Shown here: positions 34,842-45,248 of the stretch, in pieces | How the letters are laid out: each line of letters opens with the position of its first letter | Position numbering within the stretch: the stretch's first letter is position 1 | Origin: Methylorubrum sp. B1-46 | GTDB lineage: Bacteria > Pseudomonadota > Alphaproteobacteria > Rhizobiales > Beijerinckiaceae | Direction of reading: 5' to 3' | Assembly: GCF_021117295.1 (NCBI RefSeq) | Contig: NZ_CP088247.1 | Location: 4,293,001-4,357,000 of the forward strand | DNA length: 64,000 bases | Position numbers and translations under genes: made by a program | Notes under the pieces: generated by a model | The model's database searches: none | Seen by the model: the letters and a program-made list of their open reading frames with translations, nothing else | What the model was told of the DNA's origin: nothing

Positions 34842-35348
34842 ATGCCCGTCCGCCCGCTGATCCTCTATCCCGATGCGCGCCTGCACACGGCCGCCGGTCC
34901 GGTCACCGCCCCCAGTGAGACGCTGCGCGCGCTCGCGGTGGACGTGCTCGACACCCTCGGAGCCGTCTCGGCGATGGGACTGACCGCGATCCATATCGGG
35001 CAGCCGGAGCGGGTGGTGGTGATCCGCCTGCAGCCGGACGAGCCGCACGCGGTCTACATCGATCCCGTCGTCGTCTTCGCCTCGCCCGAGCGGGCCGCGC
35101 ATCCGGAAGGGAGCGTCTCGATGCCAGGCGTGGTCGAGCCGGTGGAGCGGCCGGCCCGAATCCGGGTGCGCTACCGCGACCTCGACGGCGCCGAGCGGGA
35201 GGAGGAGGCCGAGGGCCTGCGCGCCGCCTGCCTGCAGCACGAGATCGACCAGCTCGACGGCCTGTTCTGGATCGACCGGCTGAGCCGGCTGCGCCGCGAC
35301 CGGGCGCTCAAGCGCTACGCCAAGCTGCGGGCGCGGACGGAACCGTGA
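34842..35348 (+). CDS. Peptide deformylase paralogue lacking key active-site residues
   Basis: A 168-residue protein with the deformylase fold (LILYPDARLHTAAGPVT start, IDPVVV, RVRYRDLDG, ending in a helical RDRALKRYAKLR). True deformylases remove formyl groups from nascent proteins using Gln in GxGLAAxQ, a metal-binding Cys in EGCLS and two His in HExxH. Here these read MGLTAIHIG (residues 45-53), EGSVS (89-93) and HEIDQ (133-137), so the Gln, the Cys ligand and the second His ligand are all replaced. It is probably catalytically dead or altered. The housekeeping def gene is not in this window. Confidence 0.8.
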   Translation: MPVRPLILYPDARLHTAAGPVTAPSETLRALAVDVLDTLGAVSAMGLTAIHIGQPERVVVIRLQPDEPHAVYIDPVVVFASPERAAHPEGSVSMPGVVEPVERPARIRVRYRDLDGAEREEEAEGLRAACLQHEIDQLDGLFWIDRLSRLRRDRALKRYAKLRARTEP

Positions 35349-35421
35349 GGGCGGGCCGTCATGCGAGGGGCTTCATGCTAGGGTGGCGCCCTCGACCGCG
35401 TTCTTCGTCCGTGAGCCGCCG

Positions 35422-35886
35422 ATGCCCCGTCCGCCGTTCCGCCTGTCCCGGTCCGCCGCCCTGATCCTCGCCGGCCCGATCCTCGCCGGCATGGGCCTCT
35501 GCGCCGTCGGACTTGCCGGGTCCGCCGCGGCGCAGGGCACGGCCTCCGGCAATCGCTCCGGCGATCCGAAGGGCACGGCAAGGCCCGAGGCGCAGAGGCC
35601 CGCGGCCGTGGTCGGCTGCACCTCGCTGGCCAACCTGCGCAGCCTCCTGCGCAGCACGGGGGAGGACCGGGCCGCCGCGCTCGCGGTCGCGACCGACCCG
35701 AAATCCGATCTCGGCTGCAGCCCCGTCGACCGCGCCGCGGTCCTGGGGCTCGCCGACCACGTCGCCCTCAACGGCCGCGCCTACGATTGCCTCACCCTGA
35801 AGGGGACGGCGGTGTGCCACTGGACGGTGGCGGGCGCCGTCACGCCGCCCGAGCGGCCGGCGGGAAAGCCGGCCCGCGGCAAGTAG
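35422..35886 (+). CDS. Secreted hypothetical protein with two cysteine pairs
   Basis: A 154-residue protein with a signal peptide (RSAALILAGPILAGMGLCAVG, cleavage near AAAQ). The mature part starts with a Gly/Pro/Thr-rich linker and then a compact domain holding four cysteines (VVGCTSLANLR, DLGCSPVDRAAV, AYDCLTL, AVCHWTV), which may form two disulfides. I recognise no family. An R1 hairpin follows eleven bases after the stop. Confidence 0.6.
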   Translation: MPRPPFRLSRSAALILAGPILAGMGLCAVGLAGSAAAQGTASGNRSGDPKGTARPEAQRPAAVVGCTSLANLRSLLRSTGEDRAAALAVATDPKSDLGCSPVDRAAVLGLADHVALNGRAYDCLTLKGTAVCHWTVAGAVTPPERPAGKPARGK

Positions 35887-35897
35887 GTTTGCCGAGG

Positions 35898-35938
35898 GCA
35901 TCGTCCCGAAAGGCGGCCGCCGGCTTTCGGGACGATGC
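35898..35938. repeat. Dispersed hairpin repeat, family R1, copy 4 (perfect)
   Basis: GCATCGTCCCGAAAG (35898-35912), 11-base loop GCGGCCGCCGG, and the exact complement CTTTCGGGACGATGC (35924-35938). It lies between the convergent secreted-protein and receptor genes, a probable bidirectional terminator. Confidence 0.85.
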
Positions 35939-35959
35939 TCCAGGTTCGGGGGCGGCGCG

Positions 35960-38149
35960 TCAGAACCGCGCCGTCAGGAACAGGCGCAGGTTGCGGCCCG
36001 GCAGCAGGATCTCGTCCTTCTTGAACGAGGCCGAGTTGCGGATGTCGTCGTCGAGCAGGTTGCGGCCTTGCAGCCCGAGCGTCACCTCGGTGGCGCCGTA
36101 GACCGTCGGGTCGAGGATCTGGGTGTAGGCGAGTTCTGCCCGCAGGTCGTTCCAGCCCGGCGTCGTCGTCTCGAACGGGGCGATCTCGGTGTGGTCGAAG
36201 GCGTGGAGCAGGTTGATGCGCGCGAACCAGCCGTTGGCGCGCACGAAGGCGCCGCCGCCGAGCCGGTGCGGCGGGATGCGCGGGACGTAGGAGCCGTTGT
36301 CGAACTGGGCGCGGACGAAGTCGTACTGCGCCTCGAGTCCCGCCCAGCCGTCGCCGACGGGCAGGAGATCGAGCTGGGCGGCGATCTCGGCGCCGTAAAA
36401 GCTGGCATTGGCCTGCGAGTAGACGACTTGGCGCAACTCGTCGCCGGAGCCGCAGGAGGCGAAGTCGTCGTCGCAGCGGTTGCCGGTGTCGCGCCGGTAG
36501 ATGAAGCCGGTGTAGCGCGTGACGTAGCCGGTCGCGTCGAGACGCAGCGGCCCGATGCCCCGGCGCAGGCTCAGCTCCACCGTGCGCGCGCGCTCCAGCC
36601 GCAGGGTTGGGTCGCCGATCTCGAAGGTCGCGGAGGCGTGGTGCGGCCCCTGCGAGAACAGCTCGTAGCTCGTCGGCGCGCGCTCGACGTAGGAGCCGTT
36701 GAGGCTTGCCACGAAGCCGTAGGGCAGATCCTGCAGCGCTCCGAAGCTCGCGCTTTTGGGCGCGAAGCGGCGGGTCCGGGCGTAGCTGAAAGGGTCTCCA
36801 TCCGCCGGCAGGTAGCTCGGCGGAAACTGCGTGGCGATGCTGTTGAGCCGGTCGCCCTCGATGCGTCCCGCTGCCTGGAAGCGCAGGCCCCCGCCGACGG
36901 CCAGTTCCTCGAACAGGTAGCCGGCGAGCACCCGCGACTCGGTTGGCGGCAGGAAGGCTTCGAGCTGCGTGTTGAGCACCCGCCGGCTCGCCTGAACGCC
37001 GGCCGCGCCGGTGAGCGTGCCGAAGCCGGTCTCGACCGGCACGTGCTGCGCCTCGAAGCGGGCCTCGACCTCGCGGTTCTTGAAGATCGCCTGCACGCCC
37101 TCGGCCCCACCGCCATGGTCGTGATCGTGATCCTCCCCGTGGTCGTGGTGATCGTGTCCGATGCCGATCTCCTCGTGGCGGTAGACCGACGCCCCGGCCC
37201 AGAAGCGCAGAACCTCGAACGGACCGTCGAGCGGCCGGTACTCGCCGCGGGCGAGCACCCGGTCCTGGTTCGGCGTCAGCCGGGTGCGCGACTCCGCCGC
37301 CTCGCCGCCGGGGATCTGGTAGAGCGCGTTGAAGTGGCTGTAGGAGATGCCGAGGAAGCCGCGGTCGCCGATCGCCGAGATACCGACCGAGCCGCCCTGC
37401 GTCTCGGTGGCCGAATTGCGCTGGATGCCGCCGGGGATCGCGTAAGAATCGGTCGCGGTCGCGAAGCCGTCGGCGTGGACCGCGATGCCATCCGCGCCCG
37501 CATCGACGCTGGCCGCCCCGAGCCGGCCGTTGTCGACGGTGGTGTAGCCGGTCGTGACCTGTCCCGTGACGCCGCGCGCCGGGATGAAGGTCGGCACCTG
37601 ATTGTTCTCGGCCGAGACCACGCCGCCGATCGCGCCCGAGCCGTAGCGCAGCGTCGCGGGGCCGCGGATCACCTCGATCCGGCCGGCATTGAGCGGGTTG
37701 ACCGGCACCGCATGGTCCTCGCCGAGATCCGACACGCCGCCGTTAACGATGCCGTTCTCCTGGATGCGCACTCGGGCCTGGTCGAGGCCGCGGATGATCG
37801 GGCGTGAGGCCGCCCCCGGCGCGTAGGTCGAGGCCGAGACACCGGGCCGGTCGAACAGCGCGTCGCCGAGCGTGCGCGGTTGGTCACGGGCGATCCGGTC
37901 CTGCGGCACCACGGTGACCGGCGAGAAGGTGTTGGTCGCCACCGGCAGCACCTCGGCCGCCCGCGCGAACGGCGCAGCGGAGGGCACCGCCGCCGGGGTG
38001 GGCCGGGCCTGGACCGGGCTCACCGAGGTGACGCTGATCTCCTCCAGGGTGGCCGTCGCCTGCGCCTGGGCCGCGGCGATGGTGCCGGGCGCAACCGTCA
38101 GCACCGCTCCCGCCGCCAGCAGCATCCGTCCCGAGCGTCCGCGTCGCAT
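35960..38149 (-). CDS. TonB-dependent receptor with His-rich loop, ZnuD-like zinc receptor
   Basis: A 729-residue outer-membrane receptor: signal peptide (MLLAAGAVLTVAPGTIAAAQ), TonB box region near EEISVTSVSP, plug domain (residues 85-200, with DALFDRPGVSASTYAPGAAS and IEVIRGPATLRYGSGAIGGV), and a barrel ending GRNLRLFLTARF with the terminal Phe. An extracellular loop near 330-350 is almost pure His/Asp (GHDHHDHGEDHDHDHGGG), as in ZnuD zinc receptors of Neisseria and relatives. Zinc uptake is therefore likely; cobalt or nickel remain possible. Two operator-like repeats lie just upstream. No TonB or ABC genes are nearby. Confidence 0.85.
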   Translation of the reverse strand: MRRGRSGRMLLAAGAVLTVAPGTIAAAQAQATATLEEISVTSVSPVQARPTPAAVPSAAPFARAAEVLPVATNTFSPVTVVPQDRIARDQPRTLGDALFDRPGVSASTYAPGAASRPIIRGLDQARVRIQENGIVNGGVSDLGEDHAVPVNPLNAGRIEVIRGPATLRYGSGAIGGVVSAENNQVPTFIPARGVTGQVTTGYTTVDNGRLGAASVDAGADGIAVHADGFATATDSYAIPGGIQRNSATETQGGSVGISAIGDRGFLGISYSHFNALYQIPGGEAAESRTRLTPNQDRVLARGEYRPLDGPFEVLRFWAGASVYRHEEIGIGHDHHDHGEDHDHDHGGGAEGVQAIFKNREVEARFEAQHVPVETGFGTLTGAAGVQASRRVLNTQLEAFLPPTESRVLAGYLFEELAVGGGLRFQAAGRIEGDRLNSIATQFPPSYLPADGDPFSYARTRRFAPKSASFGALQDLPYGFVASLNGSYVERAPTSYELFSQGPHHASATFEIGDPTLRLERARTVELSLRRGIGPLRLDATGYVTRYTGFIYRRDTGNRCDDDFASCGSGDELRQVVYSQANASFYGAEIAAQLDLLPVGDGWAGLEAQYDFVRAQFDNGSYVPRIPPHRLGGGAFVRANGWFARINLLHAFDHTEIAPFETTTPGWNDLRAELAYTQILDPTVYGATEVTLGLQGRNLLDDDIRNSASFKKDEILLPGRNLRLFLTARF

Positions 38150-38172
38150 TCCCGTCGATCCAGCCTTGTCAC

Positions 38173-38207
38173 GTTACAATGTTTCATCTGCGGAATGTTA
38201 CAATGTT
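38173..38207 (-). promoter_or_regulatory. Tandem Zur-box-like elements before the zinc receptor gene
   Basis: GTTACAATGTT occurs at 38173-38183 and again at 38197-38207, 24 bases apart and 24-58 bases upstream of the receptor start. Each half resembles the GTTATA-TATAAC palindrome bound by alphaproteobacterial Zur. Short, so the regulator is inferred from the target gene. Confidence 0.45.
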
Positions 38208-38413
38208 GCAAGGCCTATCCGCCGCAGGATTGGTCACGGAGGCGGGGTGTGGCCGGTCCGCATCATCCGGCGTCCCGTGCGCTGCTGCACGGCGCGCGCA
38301 CCCCGTTCCAGTTCACGACGTCGCGGGCGCTTGTATGGGGCTGGGCCGGATCTGACATGGGGGCTCCCGGAAGAGCGTGCCGCCTGTCGGGATCTGTCGT
38401 CTTCTGGAACCCG

Positions 38414-39262
38414 ATGCCTGCCGACGTGCTTCTGCCTGCCCTCCGCTTCCTCCTCCTCGCTCTCGCCGTCCTCGTCCTTCTCTTCCTCGTTCCGCTCGCG
38501 ACCCACGCCCTGTGGTGGAATGCGAAAGGGGGACGTGCGGACACTTGGTCGACGGCGGATTGGTCGAGCGCCGGCCTGCTGCCGCCGGCCGCCGCCGTGC
38601 CGGAGGCGATGGTGCGGGTCTACGCCGCCCGGGTCGGGCGCTGGCGGGGCATCTTCGCCCATCACAGTTGGGTGGTGATCAAGGAAGCGGGCGCGCCCCG
38701 CTACACCCGCTACGACGTGGTCGGCTGGGGCACGCCCGTGCGCACCGACGCCTACGCCCCGGACGGGCGCTGGTTCGGCAACGCGCCCGAGATCGTGCTC
38801 GGGCTCGACGGCGAGGCCGCGGCGCGGGCGATTCCCCGGATCCGCGCGGCGGTGGCGGACTATCCCTACCGCAGCCAGGGCTCGTACCAAGCGTGGCCGG
38901 GGCCGAACTCGAACACCTTTGCCGCCCACGTCGTTGCGCGCATCCCCGACAACGACGTGCCGCTGCCGCCCACCGCGCTCGGCAAGGACTGGACGCCGCC
39001 GGGCCGCTTCGCCGAGCGCACCCCGAGCGGCACCGGCCTGCGCTTGTCGTGGCGGGGCTATGTCGGCCTCACCGTCGGCTGGGTCGATGGGCTGGAACTC
39101 AACCTGCTCGGCGCGGTGGCGGGTCTCGACTGGCGCCGCCCGGCCCTGAAGCTGCCGGGCTGGGGCCGCATCGCGCTGATCCCCGGCGGCGATGCCGACA
39201 GGGCGGCGCCGACGACCGCGCGACCGGAGCGCCGTCCGGCGACCGATTCGGTCTCCGGCTAG
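38414..39262 (+). CDS. DUF3750 protein
   Basis: A 282-residue protein with one N-terminal membrane helix (LRFLLLALAVLVLLFLVPLA) and a periplasmic domain. The family pattern is VRVYAARVGRWRGIFAHHSW, YDVVGWGTPVRTDAYAPDGRW, YPYRSQGSYQAWPGPNSNTF and LPPTALGKDWTP. The conserved His, Tyr and Asn residues suggest an enzyme, possibly papain/NlpC-like, but this is not established. ATG 38414 starts six residues before the helix. It is divergent from the zinc receptor across 264 bases and converges with the next gene. Confidence 0.8.
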   Translation: MPADVLLPALRFLLLALAVLVLLFLVPLATHALWWNAKGGRADTWSTADWSSAGLLPPAAAVPEAMVRVYAARVGRWRGIFAHHSWVVIKEAGAPRYTRYDVVGWGTPVRTDAYAPDGRWFGNAPEIVLGLDGEAAARAIPRIRAAVADYPYRSQGSYQAWPGPNSNTFAAHVVARIPDNDVPLPPTALGKDWTPPGRFAERTPSGTGLRLSWRGYVGLTVGWVDGLELNLLGAVAGLDWRRPALKLPGWGRIALIPGGDADRAAPTTARPERRPATDSVSG

Positions 39263-39280
39263 CGGTTTCAAGGGGGAGGC

Positions 39281-39817
39281 TCAGCGCTTCGATGACTTCT
39301 GGCCCGGCAGCCTCACCTCGCCCTGCCACTGGCCGGAGAATTCGGTCTTCGAGCTGTAGGCGAGGGAGAAGGTGCCCTTGCCCTTCACGCCGGCGAACTC
39401 GCCGGTGGCCGCGCTGTCCCGGTAGGTCCCCGTCGCCGTGACGCGACCCTGGGCGTCGGTCGTGACCGTGCCCCGGTAGAGGCTCGAGGTCGAGCCGCCG
39501 GGGGTCGTGAAGGTGATGGTGCCCTCCACCGGTCCCTGGCCGTTCTTGAGCGTGACGGTCTCGACCCACTGCACCCGGGCGCCGTCGAGCGGGGTGCCGG
39601 GGCCGGTATTGAGCCCGGAGGCGGTCTGCTGGAGCTTGACCTCGTTCGGGCCGAGCACCTGCGGCGCCTGACTCTCGACGCGGCCGGTGAAGCTGCCGCC
39701 CATCGGCATCGCGCGGGCGGCAGCCGGAAGGAGGGGAGCTAGCGACAGTGCGGTGGCAAGGGCGGTGCTAAGAGCGGCAGGAAAGGCCGCGGTCAGGATC
39801 GTCGATCTGCGATGCAT
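39281..39817 (-). CDS. Secreted protein with an allene-oxide-cyclase-barrel-like domain
   Basis: A 178-residue protein with a signal peptide (AALSTALATALSLAPLLPAA, cleavage near ARA). The mature part has repeated Thr/Gly beta strands (VEGTITFTTPGGSTSSLYRG, RVTATGTYRDSAATGEFAGV, KGKGTFSLAYSSKTEF), a pattern seen in the AOC-barrel/dirigent-like superfamily, where GT-G-F-G repeats mark strands. Function unknown; the assignment is structural guesswork. The 18-base gap to the DUF3750 stop leaves no room for a terminator. Confidence 0.55.
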   Translation of the reverse strand: MHRRSTILTAAFPAALSTALATALSLAPLLPAAARAMPMGGSFTGRVESQAPQVLGPNEVKLQQTASGLNTGPGTPLDGARVQWVETVTLKNGQGPVEGTITFTTPGGSTSSLYRGTVTTDAQGRVTATGTYRDSAATGEFAGVKGKGTFSLAYSSKTEFSGQWQGEVRLPGQKSSKR

Positions 39818-40094
39818 CGCGTTCGCTCCCTCGGACGAGTTGTCGGGCGGCCGCGCGGCGCGACCGTCGCGCAACTCTCAAGTCCGAAAAATCCTGCCGT
39901 CAACGCCGGGCGAGGATGGGGGCGGGAGGCGAATTTTTCGAGACGTTTCCGTATCTTGAGAGGCGTTTCGTCTCCGCGCGAGCCGTGAGACGTCCGAATG
40001 GGACGGGCGTCTACGCCGGAAGATCCGGCCGCGCGCGATTCGTGCTACCAGCACCGGGACCGTTCCCGGCCACTGGGGCCCATCCCGACGCGCG

Positions 40095-40586
40095 ATGACC
40101 GACCTCCTGATCCGCCCGGCGCAGAACCACGACCACGACGCGATCTGGTCGATCCTGGAGCCGATCCTGCGCGAGGGCGAGACCTATGCCCTGCCGCGGG
40201 ACTGGGACCGGGAGCGGGCGCTCGCCTACTGGTTCGCGCCGGCCCACCACGTCTTCGTCGCGGAAGAGGCGGGCGCGGTGCTCGGCAGCTCCTACATCCG
40301 CGCCAACCAGCTCGGGGCCGGCGACCATGTCGCCAACGGCACCTACGCCACGCATCCGGCGGCGCGCGGTCGGGGCGTGGCCCGCGCCATGGGCCTGCAC
40401 TCCTTCGAGGCCGCGCGGGCGCTGGGCTTTTCCGCGATGCAGTTCAACCTCGTCGTCGCCACCAACGCCCCCGCCGTCGCCCTCTGGACGAGCCTCGGCC
40501 TCAGGGAGGTCGGCCGCCTGCCCGGCGTCTTCCGCCATCCCCGGCACGGGCCGGTCGACGCGCTGGTGATGCACCGGAGCCTGTAA
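40095..40586 (+). CDS. GNAT family N-acetyltransferase
   Basis: A 163-residue acetyl-CoA-dependent transferase. The pyrophosphate-binding loop is HPAARGRGVARAMG (about residue 92), followed by FNLVVATNAPAVALWTSLGL typical of the phosphinothricin/ribosomal-protein acetyltransferase-like branch. The substrate is not known. ATG 40095 gives MTDLLIRPAQNHDHDAI, the normal GNAT start. A permease gene follows after 80 bases. Confidence 0.82.
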   Translation: MTDLLIRPAQNHDHDAIWSILEPILREGETYALPRDWDRERALAYWFAPAHHVFVAEEAGAVLGSSYIRANQLGAGDHVANGTYATHPAARGRGVARAMGLHSFEAARALGFSAMQFNLVVATNAPAVALWTSLGLREVGRLPGVFRHPRHGPVDALVMHRSL

Positions 40587-40666
40587 CCCCGCCTCCATTG
40601 AACACGGCCGCGCTTGGGACAGATTGATCCCCGCGCACCGCGGGAGGTGCGGGGAGGGCGCGGACC

Positions 40667-42058
40667 TTGAGCTTCCTGATCTGCCTCGCGGCGCTCTTCT
40701 TCCTGATGGGGATCGCCTATCGCGGCTTCTCGGTGATCCTGTTCGCGCCGGTCGCCGCCATGGGCGCGGTGCTGCTCACCGACCCGTCGGCTGTGCCGAC
40801 CCTCTTCTCCGGGCTGTTCATGGAGAAGCTCGTCGGCTTCCTGAAGCTGTACTTCCCGGTCTTCCTGCTCGGCGCCGTGTTCGGCAAGCTCATCGAGATC
40901 TCAGGCTTTGCCCGCTCCATCGTCGGCGCCGTCACCGGGCTCCTGGGCGAGGGCAGGGCGATCGTCGCCATCGTGCTGGTCGGCGCCATCCTCACCTATG
41001 GCGGCGTCTCGCTGTTCGTGGCGGTGTTCGCGGTCTATCCCTTCGCCGCCGAGCTGTTTCGCCGCTCCAACATCCCGAAGCGCCTGATCCCCGGCACGAT
41101 CGCGCTCGGCGCCTTCACCTTCACCATGGATACCCTGCCGGGCACGCCGCAGATCCAGAACATCATCCCGGCTTCCTTCTTCAAGACCGACGCCTACGCC
41201 GCTCCCTGGCTCGGCATCATCGGCGCGCTCTTCGTGTTCGGCGTCGGCGTCGCCTATCTCGAATGGCGCCGCCGCTCCGCCGGGGACGAGGGTTACGGCG
41301 AGGGCCACACCAACGAGCCGCAGGCGGTCGAGGACAAAGTCGTCATCCATCCCATGGTGGCGATCCTGCCGCTCCTCATCGTCGGAATCGGCAACAAGCT
41401 GCTGCTCGCCTGGATCACCGCCTCCTACGGCGAGCAGGCGAGCGCGGCGCTGACGCCGGAGATGGCGGCCCATCCGGTCACGGTCCAGGTCAAGACGGTC
41501 GCGGCGATCTGGGCGGTGCAGGGTGCGCTGTTGCTGGGCATCCTCGCCACCGTGATCCTCGGCTTCCGCAACCTCGCGGACCGCTTCTCCGAGGGCTCGA
41601 AGGCGGCGGTGGCCGGCTCGCTGCTCGCTGGCATGAACACCGCCACCGAGTACGGCTTCGGCGCGGTCATCGCCGCGCTGCCCGGCTTCAAGGTGATCTC
41701 GGATGCGCTCTCGGCGATCCCGAACCCGCTGATCAACGAAGCGGTGACGGTCAACGTGCTGGCCGGCGTCACCGGCTCGGCCTCGGGCGGGCTCTCGATC
41801 GCGCTTGGCGCCCTGTCCGGTCGCTTCGTCGAGGCGGCGCAGGCGGCCGGCATCCCGCTCGAAGTGATGCACCGCGTCGCCTCGATGGCGAGCGGCGGCA
41901 TGGACACCCTGCCGCATAACGGCGCGGTGATCACCCTGCTCGCCGTCACCGGGCTCACCCACCGCCAGTCCTATGGCGACATTTTCGCGATCACGATCAT
42001 CAAGACCGTGGCCGTGTTCGTCGTGATCGGCGTCTACTACGCGACCGGTCTGGTCTGA
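40667..42058 (+). CDS. GntP family permease
   Basis: A 463-residue inner-membrane transporter with about twelve hydrophobic segments. Signatures are the early AYRGFSVILFAPVAAMGAVL, GAFTFTMDTLPGTPQIQNII and the C-terminal MASGGMDTLPHNGAVITLLA. GntP members import gluconate and other hydroxy acids; this one looks closest to the hydroxybutyrate-type branch (inferred from the TLPG-TPQ motif). The start is TTG 40667, ten bases after GGGAGGG, with no ATG that retains the first helix. Confidence 0.85.
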   Translation: MSFLICLAALFFLMGIAYRGFSVILFAPVAAMGAVLLTDPSAVPTLFSGLFMEKLVGFLKLYFPVFLLGAVFGKLIEISGFARSIVGAVTGLLGEGRAIVAIVLVGAILTYGGVSLFVAVFAVYPFAAELFRRSNIPKRLIPGTIALGAFTFTMDTLPGTPQIQNIIPASFFKTDAYAAPWLGIIGALFVFGVGVAYLEWRRRSAGDEGYGEGHTNEPQAVEDKVVIHPMVAILPLLIVGIGNKLLLAWITASYGEQASAALTPEMAAHPVTVQVKTVAAIWAVQGALLLGILATVILGFRNLADRFSEGSKAAVAGSLLAGMNTATEYGFGAVIAALPGFKVISDALSAIPNPLINEAVTVNVLAGVTGSASGGLSIALGALSGRFVEAAQAAGIPLEVMHRVASMASGGMDTLPHNGAVITLLAVTGLTHRQSYGDIFAITIIKTVAVFVVIGVYYATGLV

Positions 42059-42217
42059 CGCCGCCCGCGAGAGCGTCCGGCGGAAGGAGTGGGCTCGGAC
42101 GCGCGCTCGGAACAAAGGCGGGCCGCCGCCGGATTGCCAGCGGAAGGGGACGGCCCCGGCGTCGTTCGGGACGAACGCCCGACCACGCGCCGGGCAGATA
42201 CGGGACCGGGGACGAGT

Positions 42218-43279
42218 ATGACGGGAACGGCACTGATCGCGGGCGTCGGCGGGATCGTCGGCAACAACCTCGCCCGGCACCTCGTGGCGCGGGGGTGGAC
42301 GGTCGAGGGCCTCGCCCGGCGCCCACCCGACATCGCCGGGGTGACGCCGATCGCCGCCGACCTGCTCGACCCGGCGGCTTTGGCCCGCGCGCTGGAGGGC
42401 CATGCGCCGAGCCACGTCTTCATCACCACCTGGCTGCGCCAGCCCACCGAGGCCGAGAACATCCGCGTCAACGCGGCCATGGTCGCGAACCTCCTCGACG
42501 CGCTTCGCCCGGCGGCCAGCGTGCGCCACGTGGCGCTGGTGACGGGCCTCAAGCACTATCTCGGGCCGTTCGAGGCCTACGGGAAGGGCAGCCTGCCGCC
42601 GACCCCGTTCCGCGAGGACCTGCCGCGCCTCGACATCGAGAATTTCTACTACGCGCAGGAGGATGCGGTGTTCGCGGCCGCTGCGCGCGACGGCTTCACC
42701 TGGAGCGTGCACCGCCCGCACACCATCGTCGGCTACGCGCTGGGCAACGCCATGAACATGGGCGTGACGCTCGCCGTCTACGCCTCGCTCTGCCGCGAGA
42801 CAGGGCGCCCCTTCCGCTTCCCCGGCTCGGCGGCGCAGTGGAACGGGCTCACTGACGTCACCGACGCGCGGCTGCTCGCCCGCCATCTCGAATGGGCCGC
42901 GCTGACGGAGGCGGCGCAGAACGAGGCCTTCAACGTCGTCAACGGCGACGTCTTCCGCTGGCAATGGATGTGGGGGCGGCTCGCCCAGTGGTTCGGGGTC
43001 GAGCCGGCGCCCTTCGACGGCGAAAGCAACCCGCTCGAGCACCAGTTGGCGGGCGCTGCCCCGCTCTGGGCGGAGATCGCGGCGCGCCACGGCCTGATCG
43101 AACCCGACCTGAACCGGCTGGCTTCCGCCTGGCACACCGATGCCGATCTCGGCCGCCCGATCGAGGTCGTCACCGACATGAGCAAGAGCCGGCGCCTCGG
43201 CTTCCTCGACTACCAGCCCTCGGACGACGCCTTCTTCGACCTGTTCGCCCGGCTGCGGGCCGAGCGGGTCATTCCCTGA
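42218..43279 (+). CDS. PRISE-type short-chain reductase (progesterone 5-beta-reductase/iridoid synthase-like)
   Basis: A 353-residue extended-SDR protein. The family marks are the nucleotide loop GVGGIVGNNLARHL, VTGLKHYLGPFEAYG, the catalytic-region FYYAQEDAVF, HRPHTIVGYALGNAMN and the WNGLTDVTDARLLARHLEWA segment. Plant relatives reduce activated C=C double bonds of enones; bacterial substrates are unknown. ATG 42218 begins five residues before the first strand. It follows the GntP gene by 159 bases. Confidence 0.82.
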   Translation: MTGTALIAGVGGIVGNNLARHLVARGWTVEGLARRPPDIAGVTPIAADLLDPAALARALEGHAPSHVFITTWLRQPTEAENIRVNAAMVANLLDALRPAASVRHVALVTGLKHYLGPFEAYGKGSLPPTPFREDLPRLDIENFYYAQEDAVFAAAARDGFTWSVHRPHTIVGYALGNAMNMGVTLAVYASLCRETGRPFRFPGSAAQWNGLTDVTDARLLARHLEWAALTEAAQNEAFNVVNGDVFRWQWMWGRLAQWFGVEPAPFDGESNPLEHQLAGAAPLWAEIAARHGLIEPDLNRLASAWHTDADLGRPIEVVTDMSKSRRLGFLDYQPSDDAFFDLFARLRAERVIP

Positions 43280-43295
43280 ACGGACCGGCGAAGGA

Positions 43296-45068
<1,773 letters not shown>

Positions 45069-45248
45069 GGAAGTCTCCCCGATGCGTCGGACGGTCCGGC
45101 CGAATCGTCGATTCGGGCGGCCGGTGACCGTCGGGTCGGTGTTCAGAGGGTCACGTGCCGGGCTGTCAACCGATCGCGGTCCGGTTGACGTATCAGGCGC
45201 TCCGCGCCGTCAGCCTTCGTGCGGACGGCGCGAAGCCCGCGGGAGAGG

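Noticed and set aside
36068..37807. A 579-codon plus-strand open frame opposite the zinc receptor gene
   Set aside because: Antisense to a complete TonB-dependent receptor; composition is typical of a GC-rich shadow frame.
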